Assembly: GCA_027030245.1 (NCBI GenBank)
Contig: JALVFE010000023.1
Coordinates: forward strand, 21,672 to 85,671
Length of the DNA: 64,000 nt
From: Melioribacteraceae bacterium
GTDB lineage: Bacteria > Bacteroidota > Ignavibacteria > Ignavibacteriales > Melioribacteraceae
Direction of reading: 5' to 3'
Made by a program: the position numbers and the translations under genes. Each line of letters opens with the position of its first letter. The first letter of the stretch is position 1. Below, in pieces: positions 57,162-64,000 of this stretch. Below the pieces are notes generated by a model. It was not told the DNA's origin. It saw nothing but the letters and a program-made list of their open reading frames with translations, and searched no databases.

Positions 57162-57623
57162 TTAAAGTTTCTTTTCTTCTTCTTCAAAAATCAAGTAAAT
57201 TTCTTCGGCGGTATTAGCGTTCAATAATTTCTCGCGGAAAAGATCGCTGTTCATCATACGGGAAATTCTGCTAAGCAGTTTAATGTGCGAAGCCACCATA
57301 TTTTCTTTTCCCACAAGCAGAAAAATTAATCTTACCGGTTGCTCGTCAAGCGATTCGAAATCAATCGGTATTTCCGTTTTACCAAATGCGGCAATGGTTT
57401 CTTTAACGCTGTTCGTTTTACCGTGAGGAATGGCAAATCCTTTACCAACGCCGGTGGACATTATTTTTTCCCTTTCGTGCACAACGTGTCTTACTTCTTC
57501 CACATCTATTACGCGGTCGTCATCTTTAAACAAATCTATTAATTCGTCAATTGCACCTTTTTTCTCTTTGCTTTTCAGAGTAGGAATGATTTTATCAACG
57601 GAAAGTATATCGCAAATTTTCAT
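57162..57623 (-). CDS. PTS EIIA-type protein, nitrogen-regulatory (PtsN-like)
   Basis: A 153-residue EIIA domain of the fructose/mannitol/Ntr class. The phosphorylated His67 is in GFAIPHGKT, with flanking VVHEREKIMSTGVGKG and LIFLLVGKENMVASHIKLLS. No EIIB or EIIC partner is nearby, so a regulatory role as in PtsN is more likely than sugar transport. The start chosen begins at MKICDILSVDK; 79 codons of open frame lie upstream but contain no family sequence and would overlap the divergent gene. Confidence 0.87.
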   Translation of the reverse strand: MKICDILSVDKIIPTLKSKEKKGAIDELIDLFKDDDRVIDVEEVRHVVHEREKIMSTGVGKGFAIPHGKTNSVKETIAAFGKTEIPIDFESLDEQPVRLIFLLVGKENMVASHIKLLSRISRMMNSDLFREKLLNANTAEEIYLIFEEEEKKL

Positions 57624-57793
57624 CTTGTCTTCTTGCTTAGTAATATTAAAATATAAACGACTACTAAACATATAAAAGCAATCGCTCATTATCAATTTAA
57701 CAAGCCGGAGAAATAATAATAAATTATTATAAAAATATTGCCTTGCAAGATAATTTGATTTAATTTTAACAATAAAAATAATTAAGGGGAAAT

Positions 57794-59494
57794 ATGGATA
57801 TTCAAAACAAAACAGTATTGGTCTTCGGGGCTTGGGGACTTGTAGGTAACGCGGTAACAAGAAAATTAATTCCTGAAAAACCGAAACAGATAATAATTAC
57901 TTCTCTGAAAAAAGAAGAGGTTGAAGAAGAAATTCAAAAACTCCGCAAGGAATTTCCGGATTTACCCGATGACTATTTCATTCCATGGTGGGGAAATATT
58001 TTCGTACGCGAAGAATTTAAAGACATTAACCGGTTTGAAATTCTTGAAGACCCCGCGAAAAGAAAAGTTCTTCTGAAAGATATTATGGAAGAACTTACAC
58101 CCGAAATGCTGGAATCTTCTTCCATCTACAAAATATTGGAAAAATACAAACCGGAAATTATCGTCGATTGTATAAACTCGGCAACGGCTATAGCATATCA
58201 AGATGTTTATTCAACTTATCACCGTATAAGCTCGATGATTGCCGAAAACCCAACCAAAGAAGACATTATTGCCGAAACCGAAAAATTGTTGTGCACGCAA
58301 TATATTCCCCAACTTATCCGCCATATTCAGATTTTATATAATTCAATGAGTAAAAACAATACAAAGATATACGTTAAAATCGGAACGAGCGGAACCGGTG
58401 GCATGGGATTGAACATTCCGTATACGCACAGCGAGGAAAAACCTTCGCGCGTATTGCTTAGCAAATCATCCGTTGCCGGCGCCCATACCCTTTTGCTGTT
58501 TTTATTGGGCAGAACCCCGGATGCCGCGATTACTAAAGAAATTAAACCTACGGCTGCAATTGCGTGGAAAAAAATCGCTTACGATGAAATAAAGAAGCGC
58601 GGAAAACCCATAAAACTTGAGAATGTAAATTTAGACGAAGCCATACCCCTAACCGGAAATTTGCAATTAAAAGTTGGGGAAAAATTTAAAGTTACCGACG
58701 AAACCCTGAAATCCGTCTTTATCGACACAGGTGAAAACGGCACATTTTCGCGCGGCGAATTCGAAACAATTTCAACCCAAGGACAAATGGAATACGTAAC
58801 CCCCGAAGAAATTGCTGCGGATGTGATTTTTGAAATCAAAGGCGGAAATACGGGTCACGATATAATCAACGCTCTTGATAATGCCACACTCGAGCCTACA
58901 TATCGTGCGGGATTTTTACAACACACGGCTGTAGAAAAACTTGCGGAATTGGAAAGGATACACAACGTAAACAGTGTGGCATTCGAACTGTTGGGACCGC
59001 CGAGACTTTCAAAACTCCTGCACGAAATCAACTTGATAAAGCTTGTTACCAAATCCATGAAAAATGTTCTCGATTATACTCCGGAAGAATTGAGCGAAAA
59101 AACTTTCACCGAAATTAAAACAAACTCCAAACTGCGTAACGAAATCATTTCCATCGGAATTCCCATTCTATTACCCGACGGGAAAAATCTACTTCGCGGA
59201 AACGAAATAAAAATTCCACCTTACCGGGGAAAAAACGAATTGGAAATTACGGACGAAAAAATTAAATTGTGGGCAAACGACGGCTGGGTGGATTTAAGGG
59301 TTTGCAACATGGAAGTTTGGCAAGAGCGAATTAAAGCCATAATTTCCGAAGCCGAGTCGATTCCGCCGGACGATACAAGTTCAATGCATGTTAGAACGAA
59401 AGAGTTTTGGAATAATTTCGAAGAAATTAATATCGGAAAAGTTGTGAGTTGGATATTCATCAACGAGGAACGCGGAAAAAGAATGAAAGCATAA
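57794..59494 (+). CDS. Large Rossmann-fold protein, SDR/epimerase-like, function unknown
   Basis: A 566-residue cytoplasmic protein. The N-terminus has a dinucleotide-binding GxxGxxG motif in VLVFGAWGLVGNAVTRKL. Further conserved-looking parts are IIVDCINSATAIAYQDVY, the glycine-rich KIGTSGTGGMGLNIPYTHS and TGENGTFSRGEFETISTQGQ. The protein is about twice the length of usual SDR enzymes, and the C-terminal half is not familiar to me. It starts a three-gene run with a DUF1905 protein (7-bp gap) and a membrane protein (10-bp gap). Confidence 0.75.
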   Translation: MDIQNKTVLVFGAWGLVGNAVTRKLIPEKPKQIIITSLKKEEVEEEIQKLRKEFPDLPDDYFIPWWGNIFVREEFKDINRFEILEDPAKRKVLLKDIMEELTPEMLESSSIYKILEKYKPEIIVDCINSATAIAYQDVYSTYHRISSMIAENPTKEDIIAETEKLLCTQYIPQLIRHIQILYNSMSKNNTKIYVKIGTSGTGGMGLNIPYTHSEEKPSRVLLSKSSVAGAHTLLLFLLGRTPDAAITKEIKPTAAIAWKKIAYDEIKKRGKPIKLENVNLDEAIPLTGNLQLKVGEKFKVTDETLKSVFIDTGENGTFSRGEFETISTQGQMEYVTPEEIAADVIFEIKGGNTGHDIINALDNATLEPTYRAGFLQHTAVEKLAELERIHNVNSVAFELLGPPRLSKLLHEINLIKLVTKSMKNVLDYTPEELSEKTFTEIKTNSKLRNEIISIGIPILLPDGKNLLRGNEIKIPPYRGKNELEITDEKIKLWANDGWVDLRVCNMEVWQERIKAIISEAESIPPDDTSSMHVRTKEFWNNFEEINIGKVVSWIFINEERGKRMKA

Positions 59495-59501
59495 AGCTGA
59501 T

Positions 59502-59963
59502 ATGACAAAACTAAAAAAATATAAATTTAAAGCAATAATCAAAAAAGGAAGAAGCGGGGGAGCTTTCGTTGACGTTCCGGTTGATATTGAAAAAACATTC
59601 GGAACGAAAGGACGCGTTAAAGTAAACGCCGTTTTCGATAATTCAATATCATACAGAGGATCGATAGCCCCGATGCACGGAAAACACGTGCTTGGAATAA
59701 GAAAAGAAATAAGAAAAAAACTGGGGAAGGATATCGGAGACACTATTTCGGTAGTATTTGAAGAAGACACAAAACCCCGGACGGTTGAAATTCCCGATGA
59801 CTTAGCAGAAAAATTAAAACGTAACCTAAAAATTCTCGAACAATTCCATAAACTTTCTTACACGCACAAAAAAGAATATGTTAAGTGGATAAACGACGCC
59901 AAGAAACCGGAAACAAGAAAACGGCGAATTCAAAAAACACTGGAAATGTTAAAGAATAAATAG
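59502..59963 (+). CDS. DUF1905 / YdeI (bacteriocin-protection-like) protein
   Basis: A 153-residue two-domain protein. Residues 1 to about 90 are a small DUF1905 beta-barrel (YKFKAIIKKGRSGGAFVDVP, SYRGSIAPMHGKHVLGI). Residues of about 95-150 are the YdeI/OmpD-associated helical domain (LEQFHKLSYTHKKEYVKWI, AKKPETRKRRIQKTL). Relatives are called bacteriocin-protection or OmpD-associated without a clear mechanism. Confidence 0.85.
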   Translation: MTKLKKYKFKAIIKKGRSGGAFVDVPVDIEKTFGTKGRVKVNAVFDNSISYRGSIAPMHGKHVLGIRKEIRKKLGKDIGDTISVVFEEDTKPRTVEIPDDLAEKLKRNLKILEQFHKLSYTHKKEYVKWINDAKKPETRKRRIQKTLEMLKNK

Positions 59964-59973
59964 CGATTACATT

Positions 59974-60603
59974 ATGAAATCATTCCAGAACCGCGATACA
60001 TTTATCATCACCGTCGTTATTCTATTGTCTTGGATTTATGCACTGGTGCGGTATAACATTTTTAAACACGTAGATTTCGCACATCTACCTTTATATGTTA
60101 CCAACAAATCTTTTGCTCTTAGTGCGGTTATTTTAATTTGTATTTCAACTTTGAAAAACGAAAAATTCGGAAGGGACTTTTCGATTTATCTGAATACTGC
60201 GGGATATTTGCTAGGACTCACTCATCTGTTAATCTCAACTACTATTCTTAATCCCACATATTTCCCCGATCTATTTGCAAAAGAAAAATTATCGGTTTTG
60301 GGTGAGATGGGATTGTTATTCGGTATTTTTACGTTCATTATTTTCACGTTCCTTATTATTTTTTCCGTCACACGAGATTATTACAGAAACCTTTTCAAGC
60401 AAATTTTCACAATAAATTTTTTGAACCTGGTTGCACTTACATTTTTAAGTGCGCATGCTTTGTTAATCGGAATAAAAAATTGGCCGGCGCCGCAAACATG
60501 GCCGGGATTTCTTCCGCCCATAAGTTTGTTGGGATTTATAGCTTCCTCAATAACTATTTTAAAAAGATTATCCCTTCCGGCTCAAAAGAGCGAAGAATAC
60601 TAA
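59974..60603 (+). CDS. Polytopic membrane protein, ferric-reductase-like helices
   Basis: A 209-residue protein with five or six membrane helices. Two helices carry a central His (YLLGLTHLLISTTIL and ALTFLSAHALLIGIKNW), a layout compatible with haem ligands as in ferric-reductase or MsrQ-like proteins, but the match is not strong. It follows the DUF1905 gene by 10 bp and converges on the LOG gene with a 3-bp gap. Confidence 0.6.
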   Translation: MKSFQNRDTFIITVVILLSWIYALVRYNIFKHVDFAHLPLYVTNKSFALSAVILICISTLKNEKFGRDFSIYLNTAGYLLGLTHLLISTTILNPTYFPDLFAKEKLSVLGEMGLLFGIFTFIIFTFLIIFSVTRDYYRNLFKQIFTINFLNLVALTFLSAHALLIGIKNWPAPQTWPGFLPPISLLGFIASSITILKRLSLPAQKSEEY

Positions 60604-60606
60604 TGC

Positions 60607-61317
60607 CTAAAAATTCGGAGTAAACTTTTTACCTTTATGGAAATTGTAAAAAATGTTTGCCGCTTCTTCGGGATCGTCGGTAATTGAAAACAAATCAAGG
60701 TCTTCCGGACTAATATATCCTTCTTTCAATTGTTTATCTTTTACCCAATCGATTAACGAATTCCAATATTCGCTGCCCATTAAAACAACGGGAAATTTTG
60801 AAGTTTTACCCGTCTGAATTAGAGTTAGCACTTCAAATCCCTCGTCTATCGTTCCGAAGCCGCCCGGCATAAGAATATAACCTTGCGCATATTTGAAAAA
60901 CATTAATTTCCTTACGAAGAAATATCTAAAAGTTAAAAGCTTATCTTTATCGATGTAGGGGTTAGCGTTTTGTTCGTGCGGTAATTCAATATTAATACCG
61001 GTGGAGCTTCCGCCGGCTTCTTTAGCGCCTTTGTTTGCAGCTTCCATAATTCCCGGACCACCCCCGGTAATTATTCCGAACCCTTTGCGTACAACTTTTT
61101 TAGCGACCTCTTCCGTCAACTTATAATATAAGTGTCCCGGTTTTACCCGTGCGGAACCGAAAACCACAATGCTGGGTTTGATTTTAGCCATTGCTTCAAA
61201 ACCTTCGACAAATTCCGCCATAATACGAAATACCCGCCAAAGATCTTCTTGTGATTGGTTGAGTTTCTCTTCCAGTTCATTCATTTTATTGTTATTGCCA
61301 TTCAGACCGTTTTCCAT
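60607..61317 (-). CDS. LOG-family protein (Rossmann-fold nucleotide-binding)
   Basis: A 236-residue protein of the lysine-decarboxylase-like LOG group, whose characterised members cleave ribose phosphate from cytokinin or other nucleotides. The signature PGGFGTIDEGFE is present, as is GGGPGIMEAANKGAKEAGG and the substrate-side Arg in VFGSARVKPGH. I chose the ATG at 61317 because GGAGAG precedes it at good distance; a reading frame reaches 51 codons further upstream through AT-rich, hydrophobic, unlikely sequence. Confidence 0.87.
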   Translation of the reverse strand: MENGLNGNNNKMNELEEKLNQSQEDLWRVFRIMAEFVEGFEAMAKIKPSIVVFGSARVKPGHLYYKLTEEVAKKVVRKGFGIITGGGPGIMEAANKGAKEAGGSSTGINIELPHEQNANPYIDKDKLLTFRYFFVRKLMFFKYAQGYILMPGGFGTIDEGFEVLTLIQTGKTSKFPVVLMGSEYWNSLIDWVKDKQLKEGYISPEDLDLFSITDDPEEAANIFYNFHKGKKFTPNF

Positions 61318-61532
61318 TAAACTCTCCATTAGAAAATTAAATTTAGGGAACAAATATAATAATTCTGTGCGGATTATAAGGATTAAAAAAATTCCCCATA
61401 GATTTGGGTTTTTTAATCGTATTACAATTTCATTATATTTTGCTTTTAATTTAAAAGAACGTAAACACAAGGAATGAAATTTCAGTTCCTTTTTCGATAA
61501 TAATTTCCGGACTATTTTTTAATAGGAAAAAT

Positions 61533-62327
61533 TTGGCGCCGTTTAAGAATTATATAATCGACAGAGATGAAATTATCGGGAGCTACGAACATCTCCACGA
61601 ATTTTACAGTATGTATCTCAGGAATGAACGGGATGTTATAGTCTGGTTTCCGCCTTCTTATTTTCACTCACATAAAAATTTTCCCGTTCTCTACATGCAC
61701 GACGGTCAGAATTTGTTTAACCCGCATACTTCGTTCATCGGATACGATTGGAAAATGGACGAGACATCTACAATTCTGATGGAAGACAAAATTATAGAAG
61801 AATTCATTATTGTTGCTATTTATAACACAAAAGACCGCTTGGAAGAATACAACTACTTTACACGCAAAGGAAGGAATTACGCATTTTTTATTATCCGGGA
61901 GTTGAAAAGATACATCGATGAAAATTTTAGAACGTTAACCGATGCTAAAAACACTGCTTTGATGGGGTCGTCGATGGGTGGTTTAATTTCATTTCAGATG
62001 TATTGGAATTTTCCGGAAGTTTTCGGAAAAGCCGCATGTCTTTCCAATTCTTTTTGGGTCGATGACGGAGCGGTATTCGATATGGTAAAAGAAAATCCGG
62101 AAGCAAATAAAAACGGGAAATTATATATCGATTGCGGGAGCGAAGAGAAAGAGTTGGTCGGCGATTTTAAAAAAATGTGCGCATTATTAAAAGAATATGG
62201 TTACGAAGAAAATAAAAACTTAAAATGTGAGATTATTGAAGGCGCTAAACATTCGGAAGTGGATTGGGCCGCGCGCGCTCATCTTCCGCTTGAGTTTTTA
62301 TTCGGATTGAAAAACAATAACCCTTAA
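61533..62327 (+). CDS. Esterase-family alpha/beta hydrolase
   Basis: A 264-residue hydrolase of the esterase D/enterochelin esterase-like fold. Conserved parts are FPVLYMHDGQNLFNP, the nucleophile elbow LMGSSMGGLISF and a late EGAKHSEVDWAAR with the probable catalytic His. No signal peptide. Translation starts at a TTG with AGGAAAA upstream. Substrate unknown. It ends at the edge of the repeat-rich right end of the window. Confidence 0.83.
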   Translation: MAPFKNYIIDRDEIIGSYEHLHEFYSMYLRNERDVIVWFPPSYFHSHKNFPVLYMHDGQNLFNPHTSFIGYDWKMDETSTILMEDKIIEEFIIVAIYNTKDRLEEYNYFTRKGRNYAFFIIRELKRYIDENFRTLTDAKNTALMGSSMGGLISFQMYWNFPEVFGKAACLSNSFWVDDGAVFDMVKENPEANKNGKLYIDCGSEEKELVGDFKKMCALLKEYGYEENKNLKCEIIEGAKHSEVDWAARAHLPLEFLFGLKNNNP

Positions 62328-62378
62328 CAAATGCCAAAATGTTTCACTCCGCTGGAGTTTTAATTTTGTGTTAGAATG

Positions 62379-62538
62379 CTTGTTCTATAAATATGTCACG
62401 CCATACGGCGTTTGCGGTAAGAAATGGAGAGTCTCTTTTAGATCCCGAAACGAGTTCGGGATGACAAGTTTTTATTTCAGTCACGCTCCAGCAAAACAAT
62501 TAATTTACATGTCATGCTGTCCCGAATGCCTTCGGGAT
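62379..62538. repeat. 160-bp direct repeat, copy 1
   Basis: Composite block: CTTGTTCTATAAATATGTCACG, a GATCCCGAAACGAGTTCGGGATGACA hairpin unit, TCACGCTCCAGCAAAAC and a GTCATGCTGTCCCGAA..TTCGGGAT unit. It matches 62893-63052 with 2 mismatches. A diverged relative of its first part occurs at 31889-31945. Confidence 0.9.
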
Positions 62539-62560
62539 CAGCATCTTATTGTCACTAAGG

Positions 62561-62687
62561 GTTCATTTTAGATCCCGAAACAATCCGCCGTGGCGGACGG
62601 AATGACAATTTTTCAGTTAGTTATTCTTATAAGAACAATAAACGGCCTAAAACAATTTGCGTTAAAAAATTCGTGCGGAGTAGCGTT
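62561..62687. repeat. 127-bp perfect direct repeat, copy 1
   Basis: Begins GTTCATTTTAGATCCCGAAA, contains the CAATCCGCCGTGGCGGACGG hairpin unit and a non-palindromic part (CAGTTAGTTATTCTTATAAG..AACGGCCTAAAACAATTTGC), and ends GCGGAGTAGCGTT. Identical at every base to 63874-64000. Confidence 0.93.
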
Positions 62688-62892
62688 AAAAAAATAATGC
62701 TGTCTGAGTCCCGGTATATCGGCAGATATAGCGGGACGAGTTCATTATTTTTAGCTACGAAGCTAAGAATTTTAGCAAATTGTTTTCAGTTTACCCCTAA
62801 CGAAGTGGGGCCTTGATTTTTTCTTTGGTTCGTTTCTTTTGTATCAAGACAAAAGAAATGAACATTTGAGTTTTGGTCTAATCGGTTTAATA
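62688..62892. other. Spacer between repeat blocks, no gene
   Basis: 205 bp with short inverted repeats, for example TTTCTTTTGT-atcaag-ACAAAAGAAA near 62835-62860 and a CCCC..GGGG stem near 62793. Nothing protein-coding is supported. Such stretches resemble other dispersed non-coding repeats in this group. Confidence 0.5.
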
Positions 62893-63052
62893 CTTGTTCT
62901 ATAAATATGTCACGCCATACGGCGTTTGCGGTAAGAAATGGAGAGTCTCTTTTAGATCCCGAAACGAGTTCGGGATGACAAGTTTTTATTTCAGTCACGC
63001 TCCAGCAAAACCATTAATTTATATGTCATGCTGTCCCGAATGCCTTCGGGAT
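62893..63052. repeat. 160-bp direct repeat, copy 2
   Basis: Second copy of the block at 62379-62538, same orientation, offset 514 bp, with 158 of 160 bases identical. It is followed at 63089 by CTACTACAGTCCATACGGTGGTAG, a diverged copy of the ACCACCGT..ACGGTGGT hairpin at 31720. Confidence 0.9.
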
Positions 63053-63240
63053 TAGTATCTAAAATTTATAACACAGTTCGGAAATATTTATTGCTACTAC
63101 AGTCCATACGGTGGTAGAATTAAAGAACGAATATCAATTACATACACAAAAGCAATCAATAAATAAACACTTTCTTAACAAATCTCTTGAAAAAAAACAT
63201 ATTTTTACATAATATAAATTCAAAAAGCCAGGGGATTAAA

Positions 63241-63438
63241 ATGAGCAGTGCAATTTTAACTACAAAATCCAATAAAGATTTGAAACTTTTATTGGAGCTT
63301 GCTAAAAAATTAAATATAAAAGCAAAGATTCTAACCAAAGAAGATTTGGAAGATTTCGGAATGTTGCGCGCAATTAAAGAAGGCAGAACAAAAGAATATA
63401 TCGATACCGAAAAATTTATTAAAAATCTAAAAAAATGA
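63241..63438 (+). CDS. Putative type II antitoxin
   Basis: A 65-residue basic protein directly ahead of a RelE-like toxin, with a 4-bp overlap (ATGA). I chose the ATG with AGGGG upstream; the open frame extends 18 codons further but without a signal. The N-terminal half (SSAILTTKSNKDLKLLLELAKKLN) could form a short DNA-binding or dimerisation region. The C-terminal half, rich in charged residues (EYIDTEKFIKNLKK), fits a toxin-wrapping tail. Family not firmly assigned; the call rests on size and context. Confidence 0.75.
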   Translation: MSSAILTTKSNKDLKLLLELAKKLNIKAKILTKEDLEDFGMLRAIKEGRTKEYIDTEKFIKNLKK

Positions 63439-63701
63439 TTGTCCGAATCGACAAATCGCTTCAAAAAGACATCTCAAAAATTCAGGATAAAAAAGTAAAA
63501 TCAAAGCTTGTTCAAGTTATTGTAAACATACAAAAAGCAAATAAACTTTCGGAAATCCGTAATATAAAAAAGATTAAGGGTTCCAAAAATTATTACAGAA
63601 TAAGAGTTGGTGAATATCGTTTAGGTTTAATAATTACAAGTAAACAAGCGGAATTAATCCGGTTTATTCATCGCAAAGATATTTATAAATATTTCCCGTA
63701 A
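63435..63701 (+). CDS. RelE/ParE-superfamily toxin
   Basis: An 88-residue basic protein with the RelE fold: helical MIVRIDKSLQKDISKIQDKK, then the strand pair YYRIRVGEYRLGLIIT, and a final strand with FIHRKDIYKYFP, where the His-Arg-Lys and Tyr residues correspond to the catalytic positions of RelE/YoeB ribosome-dependent mRNA interferases. Gyrase-directed ParE toxins share the fold and cannot be excluded. The gene overlaps the antitoxin by 4 bp, and the pair lies between long direct repeats. Confidence 0.87.
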   Translation: MIVRIDKSLQKDISKIQDKKVKSKLVQVIVNIQKANKLSEIRNIKKIKGSKNYYRIRVGEYRLGLIITSKQAELIRFIHRKDIYKYFP

Positions 63702-63873
63702 TAAATATTACCTGCCTTTTTACTAATTAAGTAATTTTCATGTCAATCCGCAGAAATTTGTTTTGTAATAGAAACGGGTTCCTTTCAGATCCCGAAACGA
63801 GTTCGGGATGACAAGCTTTTTTATGTGTCATGCTTTTCGACGCAGGCGAATCATTTCAGCACCTAAATTACGA
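63702..63873. repeat. Repeat-unit spacer after the toxin gene
   Basis: Contains one GATCCCGAAACGAGTTCGGGATGACA unit near 63788-63813 and a degenerate GTCATGCT..CAGCAC unit near 63826-63863, leading into the second 127-bp repeat. No gene. Confidence 0.8.
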
Positions 63874-64000
63874 GTTCATTTTAGATCCCGAAACAATCCG
63901 CCGTGGCGGACGGAATGACAATTTTTCAGTTAGTTATTCTTATAAGAACAATAAACGGCCTAAAACAATTTGCGTTAAAAAATTCGTGCGGAGTAGCGTT
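63874..64000. repeat. 127-bp perfect direct repeat, copy 2 (reaches window end)
   Basis: Identical to 62561-62687 at all 127 positions. The match runs to the last base of the window, so the true repeat may be longer. Copies are 1313 bp apart and enclose the toxin-antitoxin genes and the second 160-bp repeat. Confidence 0.93.

Noticed and set aside
62368..62998. Frames at 62368-62571 (+) and 62786-62998 (-)
   Set aside because: Both read through the 160-bp and 127-bp repeats or their spacer and look like repeat artefacts (HPELVSGS-type residues).
62328..64000. CRISPR array
   Set aside because: Repeats are long, few, irregularly spaced and include hairpin families found elsewhere; no short regular repeat/spacer pattern and no cas gene.

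Overview
The window is about 64 kb of AT-rich bacterial chromosome with tightly packed protein genes and no rRNA or tRNA gene that I could find. It most likely comes from the Ignavibacteria (Bacteroidota/Chlorobi branch). The reasons are one protein with a type IX secretion C-terminal sorting domain of the NPFNPSTTIKY type, Bacteroidota-like gene content, weak Shine-Dalgarno signals ahead of many genes, and intergenic regions filled with short hairpin repeats around GATCCCGAA..TTCGGGAT. This placement is inference; no marker gene was compared.

Layout. 1-3.6 kb: the 3' part of alaS, a periplasmic acid phosphatase lipoprotein, a TPM-domain protein and a T9SS cargo protein. 3.8-11 kb: one giant gene encoding 2389 residues, with a cyclic-nucleotide-binding-like domain, about 2000 residues of coiled coil, and a STAS domain. 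11.2-20.9 kb: a glycosyltransferase, a DUF481 outer membrane protein, a ChaN-like/alpha-amylase pair, rlmD, a prokaryotic glutamate-receptor-like potassium channel, and a SCO/PCuAC copper pair. 20.9-29.1 kb (minus strand): dinD, esterase, sufE, M6 peptidase, carA and carB. 29.3-38.9 kb: uvrB, a repeat-rich spacer, two DUF proteins and msrA, then a minus-strand operon made of a degenerate sensor kinase, miaA, an SDR and a HAD phosphatase. 39.3-47.7 kb: ECF sigma factor/zinc anti-sigma/OsmC, YjbR, Prc protease, a CRP-box lipoprotein, an M1 aminopeptidase and a membrane protein. 47.9-55 kb: ahcY-metK, a flavin oxidoreductase, a cysteine-rich unknown, dxr and rseP. 55-62.3 kb: rlmB-hisS, an EIIA-Ntr-like protein, a Rossmann-fold unknown with two small followers, a LOG protein and an esterase. 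62.3-64 kb: a RelE-type toxin-antitoxin pair between long, nearly identical direct repeats.

The most interesting part is a pair of proteins 26 kb apart that share the same N-terminal cNMP-like module (about 40% identical by eye, colinear without gaps). One continues as a ~2000-residue coiled coil ending in a STAS domain. The other continues as an acidic linker, GAF domain and histidine-kinase ATPase whose phosphoacceptor His is replaced by Gln. GHKL-fold kinases phosphorylate STAS domains in partner-switching systems, so the pair may be two halves of an undescribed signalling or scaffolding system. The coiled coil carries a recurring [IL]IxxQxxx[IL]xxL motif with a Gln at a core position. A CRP/FNR-type box lies upstream of the giant gene.

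A second group of observations concerns genome plasticity. dinD sits behind a duplicated copy of the esterase promoter plus the first codons of the esterase gene. A palindromic repeat has entered a T9SS sorting domain in frame. A 202-bp MITE-like element ends the aminopeptidase/membrane-protein unit. Perfect 127-bp repeats bracket the toxin-antitoxin module.
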